Of a stretch of DNA of 51,445 nucleotides, positions 27,006-35,659 are shown one piece after another. Numbering within the stretch: the stretch's first letter is position 1; each line of letters starts with the position of its first letter. The translations under genes and the position numbers were made by a program. Origin of the DNA: CAYRQP01 sp964426545 (GTDB lineage: Bacteria; Fermentibacterota; Fermentibacteria; Fermentibacterales; JCC-6). Where the stretch lies: NCBI GenBank assembly GCA_964426545.1, contig CAYRQP010000014.1:1-51445 (forward strand), in the 5' to 3' direction. The notes beneath the pieces were generated by a model. That model was not told the origin of the DNA. It made no database searches and saw only the letters and a program-made list of their open reading frames with translations.

Positions 27006-27029
27006 GTACCGTACGTCATTTCTTCCACT
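27006..27029 (+). repeat. Single end of the 49.4-kb inverted-repeat element
   Basis: The 24 bases starting GTACCGTACGTCATTTCTTC agree with the arms at 49397-49420 and 49508-49531 at all but one or two positions. No second arm was found up to 27220. It begins two bases after a stop codon, as at lepA. Confidence 0.55.
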
Positions 27030-27220
27030 CAATTGACAACATAACTAAGCGAAGTAAGTAGATAAATCGACAAAACGCCAATATTGTCAAGAATTTGGCA
27101 GTATCCGGTCATTTTGGACTATTCGATATTAGAGTATTCAGTTCTGTATAATTGTATGAACTGAATTATTTAGATATAATTTAACTTGAAAAGTTTCTGC
27201 TACTTTCAGGATTGGTTGAA

Positions 27221-27928
27221 ATGAAATTTATTCTTGGGATTGTGTCACTTTTCTTCATCCCTGGGGCTGCTGTGTCTTTCTATCGAGGTATCATTCAGAT
27301 ATCTACTATTCCTGCAGTCTGGAAACCGATATTGGTCGGTATTGTTGTCGGTATACTGCTTTACCGACTTGTCATAAGACGACTTGCCGGATTAGAAACA
27401 TTCGAACACGAATTCACACACGCAATAGTCGCGATAATGCTGTTTCGCAGAATTACACGATTCAGTGTAACGAAGCGGGAGGGTGGTTATGTGCAGTTCA
27501 CCGGAGGAAGCAGCATCGGAAATAATCTCATAGGTCTGGCACCTTATTTTCTTCCGACAATTACATTGTTTGCAGTACTGATAAGACCGATACTGCTGCA
27601 TCCATGCTTCCCATGGTTCGATGTGTTTATAGGTATTTCCTTTGCATACCACACATTGAGTACAGCAAGGGAGATAAAAGGGAATTACACTAAGAAGGCG
27701 TTTCGAAGCAGCATCGGGACACTGACTCTCAGTGATATAGGTAAAGTCGGATATATATTTGCAACTCTATTTATTGTATGTCTGACATTGACAATACACG
27801 GCATAATCTGTTTCATCATTTGCGATGGTTATTCCGGAGTAGCAGATTGGGGAAAAAGAACATGGGACATAAGTTCAACTTCTTATGCAACGCTCCATGC
27901 GTATGTTCGTATGAAAATTGGAGGGTGA
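27221..27928 (+). CDS. Integral membrane M50-like metalloprotease-fold protein
   Basis: The 235-residue protein has about five hydrophobic helices and a membrane-embedded zinc motif HEFTH near residue 65, followed by GGYVQFTGGSSIGNNLIGLAPYFLP. This resembles the M50B arrangement (HExxH, then a G-rich turn and an N/P-containing second half). A clear second-half LDG/NPDG-type Asp motif was not found, so catalytic activity is uncertain. The ATG at 27221 with AGGA nine bases upstream is preferred over a TTG at 27212. The lipase gene begins 4 bases after its stop. Confidence 0.55.
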   Translation: MKFILGIVSLFFIPGAAVSFYRGIIQISTIPAVWKPILVGIVVGILLYRLVIRRLAGLETFEHEFTHAIVAIMLFRRITRFSVTKREGGYVQFTGGSSIGNNLIGLAPYFLPTITLFAVLIRPILLHPCFPWFDVFIGISFAYHTLSTAREIKGNYTKKAFRSSIGTLTLSDIGKVGYIFATLFIVCLTLTIHGIICFIICDGYSGVADWGKRTWDISSTSYATLHAYVRMKIGG

Positions 27929-27932
27929 TTAG

Positions 27933-28748
27933 ATGAAAACAGACTCAGAATCAGGAATATTGTTCGAAAGCCGGAAAGCGATATCTCCTAAATCAGTTGT
28001 ACTGCTTGTTCACGGAATGGGAGCACATACTGGGCGCTGGTATTTTTTGACAGAGTATCTTCAGGAGAATGATGTCTCATCCTATTCACTCGAATTGAGA
28101 GGTTTCGGCACGACAGACGGTCACAGAGGCCATGTAGAGTCTTTCGAAGCCTATTTCGATGATATACTGCGGCTGCGGGAGATTATAGCCGAAGAGAATC
28201 CCGGCCTTCCTGTCTTTATAATTGGGGAAAGCATGGGCGGATTGATCTGTTTTGTAGCAGCATATATCCATCCGGCCTCATTCAATGGGCTCATATGCAT
28301 CTCCCCCGCATTCGGGAACAGGATGAAGTTCACCATATCAGATTATGTGAGAGCATTCGCCTATCTTCTTATAGATGACACAAAACAGCATAAAATGCCG
28401 TTTACAGCTGAAATGTGTACCCGGGATACTATCTATCAGGAAGTAATGGACAAGGATGACAGGGAGCACCGGCTTGCAACATCAAGAATCATCTGGGAGA
28501 TAACTAAATGGCAGATGAAAGCAGGCAGCAGTAAACTGCGAAACAATTTAAAAACAAGCCTGCTGTTTCTGCTTGCAGGGCGGGATACACTGGTTGATCC
28601 CAAAGCAAGCAAAAGTGTGTTCAGAAAACTGAAACTCAAAGACAAAAAACTCATTGAATATCCGGAAATGCACCATGCACTTTCCATCGATATCGGCAGG
28701 AAAACTGTATTTGATGATATTCTGAAGTGGATTGAAGAGAGAATATGA
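27933..28748 (+). CDS. Monoacylglycerol lipase-like alpha/beta hydrolase
   Basis: The 271-residue serine hydrolase shows the lysophospholipase/monoglyceride lipase pattern: VLLVHGMGAHTGRWYFL (oxyanion-hole HGMG), LELRGFGTTDGHRGHV, nucleophile elbow GESMGG near residue 103, Asp in GRDTLVDP and His in MHHALS. It should release glycerol and fatty acid from monoglycerides. Its stop codon overlaps the start of glycerol kinase (ATGA), so the liberated glycerol would be phosphorylated by the product of the next gene. Confidence 0.85.
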   Translation: MKTDSESGILFESRKAISPKSVVLLVHGMGAHTGRWYFLTEYLQENDVSSYSLELRGFGTTDGHRGHVESFEAYFDDILRLREIIAEENPGLPVFIIGESMGGLICFVAAYIHPASFNGLICISPAFGNRMKFTISDYVRAFAYLLIDDTKQHKMPFTAEMCTRDTIYQEVMDKDDREHRLATSRIIWEITKWQMKAGSSKLRNNLKTSLLFLLAGRDTLVDPKASKSVFRKLKLKDKKLIEYPEMHHALSIDIGRKTVFDDILKWIEERI

Positions 28749-30220
28749 AGTACATTCTTTCAATTGATCAGGGTACTACCGGCAGCCGGACAATTCTCTA
28801 TGATGCAGAGGGACGGGCTACTGCAAGTTCATATAGAGAATTCCCTCAGTATTTTCCAAAGCCTGGGTGGGTGGAGCATGATCCTGAGGAAATATGGGAC
28901 AGTGTAAATACTTCGATTCAGGCTGTTCTTGGACAACTGCCGGATGCTGAAATAGCTGCAATAGGCATCACAAACCAGCGCGAAACCACTATCGTGTGGG
29001 ATAGAAATACCGGCAGACCGGTTTGCAATGCAATCGTCTGGCAGTGCCGGAGAACTGCAGGACGCTGCAGTATCCTTAAGAAAAAACCAGGTATGGCAGA
29101 TTCTGTCAGACAGAAAACAGGACTCCCGATAGATGCCTATTTTTCAGCCAGTAAGATAGAATGGACTCTGGAAAACGTGGATGGACTCCGTGAAAGATCC
29201 AATAAAGGAGAACTTCTCTTTGGAACAACGGACTCATGGATACTCTGGAAACTGACAGGCGGGGAAGTCCATGCAACGGATTATACAAATGCTTCACGGA
29301 CAATGCTGTTCGATATCAATGAACTCAAGTGGGATGATGAGTTACTGGACCTGTTCGGTATTCCCGCCCGTATGCTTCCTGTTGTCAAAAGATCATCCGG
29401 TAATTTCGGAGTTACAGTCGAGATTGGCAGGATGAGTGCCGGTATTCCAATAACCGGCATAGCGGGAGACCAGCAGGCAGCACTGTTCAGTCATGCATGT
29501 TTTGCTCCCGGCTCAATCAAGAACACTTATGGTACCGGTTGTTTTATTCTGATGAATTCAGGTGCGGACAAACCAACATCTGAACACGGACTTATCACAA
29601 CCCTGGGGTGCGGGAGAGAAGGAGAACCGGTTTATGTTCTGGAAGGTGCAGTATTCACAGCGGGAGCGGCAATACAGTGGTTGCGGGATGGACTCGGTAT
29701 TCTCGGGTCGGCAGAAGAATCCGTAGAAAAAGCAATGTCAGTTGAAGATAACGGCGGTGTTTACTTTGTTCCGGCTCTTACAGGGCTTGGAGCTCCATAC
29801 TGGGATCCGGATGCAAGGGGTCTCATCACCGGCATCACCCGCGGAACAGAGACAGGGCACATTGTCAGAGCAGCACTCGAAGCGATCTGCTATCAAACGA
29901 AAGATGTGCTGGATGTCATGGAGAAAGATACCGGTCTTTGTATCGACAACCTGAATGTAGACGGTGGAGCGGCGGCAAACGATTATCTGTGCCAGTTTCA
30001 GGCTGATATACTCGGTATAGATGTTACCCGCCCTAAAGTACTGGAGATTACCTCCCTTGGTGCTGCCTATCTTGCCGGGCTGGCAGTCGGATACTGGAAG
30101 AGCTTTCAGAATATAGAAGAGTGTTTGGAAGTGGATAGAATATTTACCCCATCCATGCCGAAACAAGATGCAGACAAACTGTACGAAGGATGGAAACGGG
30201 CTGTGAAGCGAACTCTATAG
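28745..30220 (+). CDS. glpK: Glycerol kinase
   Basis: The 491-residue FGGY-family enzyme phosphorylates glycerol to glycerol-3-phosphate in the cytoplasm. Diagnostic segments are SIDQGTTGSRTILYD, the glycerol-binding NQRETTIVWDRNTGRP, TNASRTMLFDI, GIAGDQQAALF, TYGTGCFILMN and ALTGLGAPYWDP. The length is standard and all regions are present. It is translationally coupled to the upstream lipase gene. Confidence 0.96.
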   Translation: MKYILSIDQGTTGSRTILYDAEGRATASSYREFPQYFPKPGWVEHDPEEIWDSVNTSIQAVLGQLPDAEIAAIGITNQRETTIVWDRNTGRPVCNAIVWQCRRTAGRCSILKKKPGMADSVRQKTGLPIDAYFSASKIEWTLENVDGLRERSNKGELLFGTTDSWILWKLTGGEVHATDYTNASRTMLFDINELKWDDELLDLFGIPARMLPVVKRSSGNFGVTVEIGRMSAGIPITGIAGDQQAALFSHACFAPGSIKNTYGTGCFILMNSGADKPTSEHGLITTLGCGREGEPVYVLEGAVFTAGAAIQWLRDGLGILGSAEESVEKAMSVEDNGGVYFVPALTGLGAPYWDPDARGLITGITRGTETGHIVRAALEAICYQTKDVLDVMEKDTGLCIDNLNVDGGAAANDYLCQFQADILGIDVTRPKVLEITSLGAAYLAGLAVGYWKSFQNIEECLEVDRIFTPSMPKQDADKLYEGWKRAVKRTL

Positions 30221-30298
30221 ATCCTATGACAGTATACTTAATTATTGCGTGATAGTTAGTACGGTATTGAATAATTGATAAAGAGATTTTAGTGCAAG

Positions 30299-30375
30299 GT
30301 CATACTTCACTTCTCCCACTTTAGCCTGTTGGTAATGGAGTTTAGCGACTAAAGTTGAATAAGTGAAGTACGGCA
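30299..30375. repeat. Imperfect inverted repeat
   Basis: Arms at 30299-30324 and 30349-30375 (CTAAAGT and AAGTGAAGTA conserved in the second) can form a roughly 25-bp imperfect stem with a 24-base loop. It directly abuts the larger element that follows and lies about 80 bases downstream of glpK. Confidence 0.5.
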
Positions 30376-30561
30376 CTAGCCCGCATAGTTCACCAGATTT
30401 CTACTAAAACACCACATATGCAGGCGTCTACTTCGTTATACTCACATATCCGTCTTCGACGTACTGTATCAAGTACACCTCCGGAGTATATGCTCGCAAG
30501 CCTCGTATCCACCTACATCGGAGACGTTTCGCTACAAAAGCTGGTGAAATATGCGGGCTAG
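30376..30561. mobile_element. MITE-like element with 21-bp terminal inverted repeats
   Basis: Arms CTAGCCCGCATAGTTCACCA (30376-30396) and their near-perfect complement (30541-30561, two mismatches) flank 144 bases without coding potential. Size and structure fit a miniature inverted-repeat element. No transposase gene is present in the window. A related single end lies at 1103-1123. Confidence 0.6.
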
Positions 30562-30565
30562 AGAT

Positions 30566-30662
30566 TGGCGGGAACGTGTGGGAATCGAACCCACCCAGGA
30601 TGGTTCTAGCACCCAGCACCGGATTTGAAGTCCGGGAGGAACACCAGTTCCCCTCCGCTCCC
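30566..30662 (-). tRNA. selC: tRNA-Sec (anticodon UCA)
   Basis: A 97-base tRNA with encoded CCA is read on the minus strand. It has the long selenocysteine form: 5' GGGAGCG pairs with CGTTCCC near the 3' end, then G73 and CCA. The anticodon arm is CCGGACTTCAAATCCGG with anticodon TCA, followed by a long variable arm (GTGCTGGGTGCTAGAACC...) and a T-arm GGGTGGGTTCGATTCCCAC. The CTTCAAA anticodon loop is the same as in E. coli selC. Its presence means the organism decodes certain UGA codons as selenocysteine. Confidence 0.95.
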
Positions 30663-30737
30663 GCGGAAGCAATACGAAACATTGGAAAAATACTGTCTAT
30701 GTCAAGTCCCTGCAGGAGAGTATCATATTTTAACTGA

Positions 30738-33332
30738 TTACCAGCTTATTTTCAAACCAAACAGGAAGTGGCGTGCCGGGGACCAGGCAGCCATGTTGTT
30801 CATTGAACCCGTCGGGTTGTGGTCGGGCTCTCCATCACCATCCATGTCGGCATCGTACCACGCCACATTATATATGCGTTCGATATTTCGCCTGTTGAAG
30901 AGGTTGTAAACGGAACAGTAGAAGTCCAGTCCGATACCCGCGAAATCAAATCCCCTGTCAACTGTGAGATTTGTGTTCATTCTTGCAGGATATCTCTTCT
31001 GGTTACGAAACCACGGATGGGTCCCGTGGGATGCATTGTCATAGGGAATACCGCTGCCATAACTCCAGGATAACTGTAAACCTGCGCCTTCGAGGAAGTG
31101 ATAATCTGCGATTTTCGGACCTTCACCGAAAGGAACGGAGAAATTGAAGCTTGCATTGACCATGTGACGCTGATCCCAGTCGAGATAGACATCATCATGG
31201 GGAACAGGGTCACTTGTGCCGTATTCTACTTCTTCGAGAACTGAGGAACGAGGTCCCTTGGCAATTGAATATGTGTAGTTAAAATTGAATCCGAGCCACT
31301 CATGCGGGAGCCTCATGAAAGTAACTTCAGTACCTCTTACAGTTCCAACACCTTCATCATTGATGAATTGCCAGAAAGTACCCGTCTCTTCCTGATATTC
31401 AACCGAGACGAGACCTGATATGTTTTTGTAGAAACCGGTAACTCCAACAAGTGTGAAAGAATCGAACTGATGCTTCAGACCGATTTCATAAGAGACGGTC
31501 TCTTCAGGCTCGAGATTGGGATTTCCATATAGCGGATCTCCGCCGGTATTAACATCCGTTCCCCAGAACATCAAACTGAGATTTGGCACCTGATAATAAT
31601 GTCCGTAACTCATCCTAATGATATCACGTTCGGTTATGGGATGGGAGATACCGAGGCGGGGACTGATATTGTATTTTGCGTCGGTACCTTCGGTCTGCGG
31701 GTTTATGTAATCGAGCCGGAGCCCGGCATTCACAATCAGACCCGCTGTGTATTCGATTCTGTCCTGAAGATAGATTCCATGGAGAATCGCATCTGCTTCG
31801 GTACCTGTAGAAAGAACGCCTCCACCTGTAATGTAGCGGTCGGATTGCGTTATTTCGAAGAATCTGCCTTCCCAGCCGGTCTTTAGTTGATGATAGTTTC
31901 CGAGTAAGGCAGTCAGGTCAATTCTTCCGGTGCGGACTATACTCCGTGAATCGTGCCGGAGCCATGCGTGTGTGCTGGATCGGTAAAAATCATCGGGATC
32001 AACGGCGGGGTTTACATACTCGTATGAGAGCCAGTCTTCTTCTGTAAAACCGTCACCTATCCATCCGCCGTTTTCGGAAACGATTCTGTATTTTTCATCT
32101 GTCTGATAGTGATTGTATTTTATCTCCGCGAATATCATGTCTGAAAGGGTTTGCGTTAGGGAGAAACTGATGCTGTGGCTTTCGCTGATTCTTGTGGGGA
32201 GTGCAAGATTTTCGTCTTTCGCATAGTGAAGTGTATCACCGTCATCGATATCCGCTTCGTTTATGCGTGACCATCTCCAGTCCCTCCAGCCCATATCGCT
32301 GTTCTCATAGTAACCGCTTGCCATAAAGCGGGTGCCGGGTGAGGGGATATAAGTTAATTTGAGAGTGCCGGATATGCCGTCCTCCCAGTTATTGTCCCAG
32401 TTGCTCCTGCTGTCCAGCCTGTCATGCCCGTAGTTGGCGAGGTCGATAGTCGAAAACAGACTTATGTTCCCCGGAATGTCTAGTCCAAGCGCAGGAAGAA
32501 GATATGTTGTTAGCGGTTCAGGTCCGCCAACGGCGAACTCTCCGCCGAGGGCATCTCCCCTGAACATCTGATCTTCCCACTGAGTGTAGTTGGTGAGATT
32601 CGTCTGTTCGGTTCCGACTATCGAATAGTCTCCGTAATGAGCATTGATATTTCCTGTATAGGTGTCACCGCCGGTACGTGTGATGATGTTCACAACACCT
32701 GACTGCGCATTACCGTATTCCGCCGTGAAACCGCCGGACATGACTGTTATCTCTGAAATAGCTGACATCGGGATATTGAATGTGAATAGACTGGAAGACG
32801 GGTCCATCATTGGAATGCCGTCTACGAGATAGACAATTTCACCTGCACGCCCCCCGCGCATATGAATCCCGCCGCCTGCATACAGCGCTCCTGCCTGAAG
32901 CTGAGTCAGGTCCTGCAGCGTAGCTACTGGCATTGTCTCTATCTCTTCGCGGCTAATTACATGAACTGTAGATGTTTCATCGAAAACTATCATTCCACGT
33001 TGGTCGGAGACATTGATGACTGTCGTGCCTGCTGCTTCTGAACTCAACTGAAAATCGATACGGGTGGTCATATCAGTGATTACAATCGTGCCCTCCGCTA
33101 TCTGTGTTCCGAATCCGACCATTCTTACCTCGAGAGAATATTCTCCGGACGGGAGGTTATGTATCAGGTATTCACCATTCATATCTGTCATTGAACCGTA
33201 AGAAGTACCGACTATTAATACAGTTGCTCCTGCTATGAGTTCGCCGTCCGGGTCAGTGACTAATCCGGCAATCCGACCAGTAGTACCCGCAAAAGCACAG
33301 GTGACTGAAAGAATCAAAATTAAACACTTCAA
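30738..33332 (-). CDS. TonB-dependent receptor with carboxypeptidase-like regulatory domain
   Basis: The 864-residue outer-membrane protein has a signal peptide (MKCLILILSVTCAFAG). A carboxypeptidase-D regulatory-like domain follows at residues 18-100 (GRIAGLVTDPDGELIAGATVLI, the Bacteroidetes-style N-terminal extension). The plug domain spans about 115-235 (LTQLQAGALYAGGGIHMRGG, YLVDGIPMMDP, AEYGNAQSGVVNIIT), and the beta-barrel closes in HFLFGLKISW. It imports a ligand powered by TonB; the substrate is unknown and no SusD partner is adjacent. The TTG start at 33332 has AGGAGG six bases upstream. It is divergent from the selenoprotein gene and lies between that gene and tRNA-Sec. Confidence 0.9.
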   Translation of the reverse strand: MKCLILILSVTCAFAGTTGRIAGLVTDPDGELIAGATVLIVGTSYGSMTDMNGEYLIHNLPSGEYSLEVRMVGFGTQIAEGTIVITDMTTRIDFQLSSEAAGTTVINVSDQRGMIVFDETSTVHVISREEIETMPVATLQDLTQLQAGALYAGGGIHMRGGRAGEIVYLVDGIPMMDPSSSLFTFNIPMSAISEITVMSGGFTAEYGNAQSGVVNIITRTGGDTYTGNINAHYGDYSIVGTEQTNLTNYTQWEDQMFRGDALGGEFAVGGPEPLTTYLLPALGLDIPGNISLFSTIDLANYGHDRLDSRSNWDNNWEDGISGTLKLTYIPSPGTRFMASGYYENSDMGWRDWRWSRINEADIDDGDTLHYAKDENLALPTRISESHSISFSLTQTLSDMIFAEIKYNHYQTDEKYRIVSENGGWIGDGFTEEDWLSYEYVNPAVDPDDFYRSSTHAWLRHDSRSIVRTGRIDLTALLGNYHQLKTGWEGRFFEITQSDRYITGGGVLSTGTEADAILHGIYLQDRIEYTAGLIVNAGLRLDYINPQTEGTDAKYNISPRLGISHPITERDIIRMSYGHYYQVPNLSLMFWGTDVNTGGDPLYGNPNLEPEETVSYEIGLKHQFDSFTLVGVTGFYKNISGLVSVEYQEETGTFWQFINDEGVGTVRGTEVTFMRLPHEWLGFNFNYTYSIAKGPRSSVLEEVEYGTSDPVPHDDVYLDWDQRHMVNASFNFSVPFGEGPKIADYHFLEGAGLQLSWSYGSGIPYDNASHGTHPWFRNQKRYPARMNTNLTVDRGFDFAGIGLDFYCSVYNLFNRRNIERIYNVAWYDADMDGDGEPDHNPTGSMNNMAAWSPARHFLFGLKISW

Positions 33333-33412
33333 GTAGTACCTCCTACTGAAATATACAGAAAAGAAAGATAAAGCATATTACTCGAACCGTGATTCTGATT
33401 GAGAAACAGGGG

Positions 33413-33441
33413 GTGACATTCAGAACAGGAATATCTATACT
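33413..33441 (+). promoter_or_regulatory. Probable promoter of the selenoprotein gene
   Basis: GTGACA (33413-33418) and TATACT (33436-33441) are separated by 17 bp, about 50 bases upstream of the selenoprotein start in the divergent gap. Confidence 0.5.
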
Positions 33442-33490
33442 ATTACTGCATGGAATCGTCATATTCAAGTAAACTATAGAGGAGGAATCG

Positions 33491-34489
33491 ATGCGAAAGC
33501 TTCTTGTTTTCACATTGCTCCTGGTCATCGGCCTGGCCGGTGCAGCGGAGAGAACTGTGCTGTTCGAGTACTTTACCCAAACCGGTTGAAGCACCTGTGC
33601 AAACAGCTGGTCAGCTGTTAAGTCAACACTTGCTCCGTATATCACAGACGGAGAAGTTGCTCCCTTGTACTTATTCTATAACGGACCGGCAGCATGTTCG
33701 TTCAACTCAGGCCGGTTCAGTTTTTACGGCGTGAGTGCCACCCCCACTGTTAAGTTCGATGGTTCATCTGCAGGTTACTCCCCTTCAACGTATCCGAGTT
33801 CGATTACGAACAGACTTGCCGAACCCTGTTATCTCGACATCGACGTATCGTTTGTCGGAGATGCCACAGGAGGTACGGCATATTATTCCATTACTGCTGA
33901 GCAGGACCTTGGAACCAGCGGACAGGTGAAGATTCATTCAGTAATTACTGAAGACCATGACATGGCAGGAAGCGGTTGGGGCTACTACATCGGCATGGAA
34001 ATGATGTGGCTTCCGGTCGGTTTTCCCCTTGGCAGTCAGGGGAATGTCGTAGACTTCACCGGACCATATCCGCAGACAATTGATGTAAGCGGTACTTATT
34101 CTCTCAATCCGATAGCCCACACCTTCGACAATCTGAATGTGGTCACATATGTTCAGGCAAGCACCGGTGCTAAACAGATACTCAATGCGAACTACATGGA
34201 CCTTCCGGATACGGCAACAGGCATAGTCGAGGATGCGACTGTTGGTTTGTCATCGACTGACCTTACTGTATGGCCAAATCCATCTACCGGTTCTTTCAGC
34301 ATCGGTACGGTTCTGACAGATGGTGTATCCGGTTCCGTGAGCGTGTTCTCGCTTGCAGGGCGGACCGTTGAGTATTTTGATGCTTCTCCGGTTACAGAAG
34401 TTACAATTCCCGAGACAGGTATCTATTTCGTTGTGCTTGAAACTTCGAATGGAGAATGTATCAGGGAGAGATTTACAGTAGTCGACTGA
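33491..34489 (+). CDS. Exported thioredoxin-like (Omp28-type) selenoprotein with C-terminal sorting domain
   Basis: A 333-codon frame from the ATG at 33491 (GAGGAGGA upstream) contains a single in-frame TGA at 33587-33589, codon 33. The context is LFEYFTQTG-U-STCANSW, so UGA sits at the first position of a CxxC redox motif (UxxC, second Cys36), where homologues of the Omp28-like thioredoxin-fold family have Cys. A SECIS-like hairpin follows, and tRNA-Sec lies 2.8 kb away. Residues 1-19 are a signal peptide, 20-110 the thioredoxin-like part (APLYLFYNGPAACSF, ATPTVKFDG), about 115-250 a beta domain, and 255-332 a FlgD-like sorting tail (WPNPSTGSFSI). Conventional annotation would either start at 33665 or call a pseudogene. 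A thiol-disulphide role outside the cytoplasm is inferred. The remaining frame has no other lesion. Confidence 0.85.
33590..33630 (+). promoter_or_regulatory. Bacterial SECIS-like hairpin
   Basis: Immediately after the UGA, a 7-bp stem AACAGCT (33602-33608) pairs with AGCTGTT (33613-33619) and presents the apical loop GGTC (33609-33612). Nineteen bases separate the UGA from GGUC, against 18 in the E. coli fdhF SECIS, which presents the same GGUC to SelB. The bulged U of the E. coli element is not obvious here. Confidence 0.75.
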
Positions 34490-34511
34490 TATTCGGCTCA
34501 GATAGATAGAT

Positions 34512-34540
34512 AAGCCGGGGGATGCGCTCCCGGCTTTTTA
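34512..34540 (+). terminator. Rho-independent terminator
   Basis: AAGCCGGG pairs with CCCGGCTT around a loop of about 10 bases and is followed by a T run, 22 bases after the selenoprotein stop. Confidence 0.85.
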
Positions 34541-34605
34541 ACATAAGCAGGCATTCGAAATTTTATGGGTATATTTGAAGTGTTATGATGTAACCGAAGG
34601 AGAGA

Positions 34606-35598
34606 ATGAAACTAAAATTATTTTTCCGGGGAGTGCTTCTGCCGGCAGCTGTTCTCCTGTTGCTGTCATGCACCGAAGATGCTACCGGTCCTGCATATGT
34701 TAATCCCGATTATCCCGACGTTCTTGTTGATTCGATTAGGGTTGGACCGGATGGGGAGGATGTCTGTGTTGCACCGGGCACAGGTCTTATCTACGTATCG
34801 AGTTCGAATCACAATGAGATTTTTGTCTTATCCCCGCCTAATGAACTTCCTATAGATACGATACTGCTGAGTGAACCGCCAAAATACCTTGCTGCAACTC
34901 CTGACGGGCAGTATGTCTATGCAACTTCGTGGCCGCTTGCAGAGGTAAATGTAATCGACACAGCTCTGAATGAAGTGGTTTGTACGGTTCCTGTCGATAC
35001 AGGGCCAATGGCAATCGAGATGTCTATCAATGGTGAATATGTCTTTGTTGCCTGCATGGACAACAAGAGTATTCATGTTATCGATACGTCGGATAACACT
35101 ACAGCGGAAGTGTTTCACCTCGACTGGGCACCGACCTGTCTGGAAATACTACCGAATGGAGAGTACGTCTATACAGGGAACTTGGCAAGTAAAGAAATAC
35201 AAGCAATTCGAATATCTGATCTGACATTGATGGAACCGGTCGAGACGGAGGAGTATCCCAAAATCATGGTATCGAGTGCTGACAGCAGAAATATGTTTGT
35301 GTTCAACAAATCACCCTCTGATCCGCGATACAATGTTGTAAGGCTTTCAGACGGGGAATGTATTGCGAATATCCGGACAAGGCAGAACTATATAGCGGAA
35401 ACCCACATTCCGGGCGAAAATACTGTAATCCTGGTTAGGAACAATGATGACAGGGTTTCGGTTCTTAATCTGAACAACTATGTCTTTGCACCGACTATCC
35501 CTGCTGGTCCGGGCACGGTCGCCTGTGCCGTATCCGTCGACGGAAATATTCTGTATCTTCTCGATGATATGCGGAATTATCTGTACATCTACGAATAG
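34606..35598 (+). CDS. YVTN-type beta-propeller lipoprotein
   Basis: The 330-residue protein has a lipoprotein signal (lipobox LLSC, Cys22). About seven repeats of 40 residues follow, each of the form ATPDGQYVYATSW / EVNVIDTALNEVV, typical of YVTN/40-residue surface propellers. Further examples are MSINGEYVFVACMDNKSIHVIDT and ILPNGEYVYTGNLASKEIQAI. Such proteins act as adhesion or binding platforms on the cell envelope; the ligand is unknown. AAGGAGAG precedes the ATG. It lies after a terminator and so is transcribed separately from the selenoprotein. Confidence 0.8.
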   Translation: MKLKLFFRGVLLPAAVLLLLSCTEDATGPAYVNPDYPDVLVDSIRVGPDGEDVCVAPGTGLIYVSSSNHNEIFVLSPPNELPIDTILLSEPPKYLAATPDGQYVYATSWPLAEVNVIDTALNEVVCTVPVDTGPMAIEMSINGEYVFVACMDNKSIHVIDTSDNTTAEVFHLDWAPTCLEILPNGEYVYTGNLASKEIQAIRISDLTLMEPVETEEYPKIMVSSADSRNMFVFNKSPSDPRYNVVRLSDGECIANIRTRQNYIAETHIPGENTVILVRNNDDRVSVLNLNNYVFAPTIPAGPGTVACAVSVDGNILYLLDDMRNYLYIYE

Positions 35599-35659
35599 TA
35601 GATATGAGTATCCGGGATATCCCCAATACTATAAACCGGTTGATATGAGTTCCCGTTAT

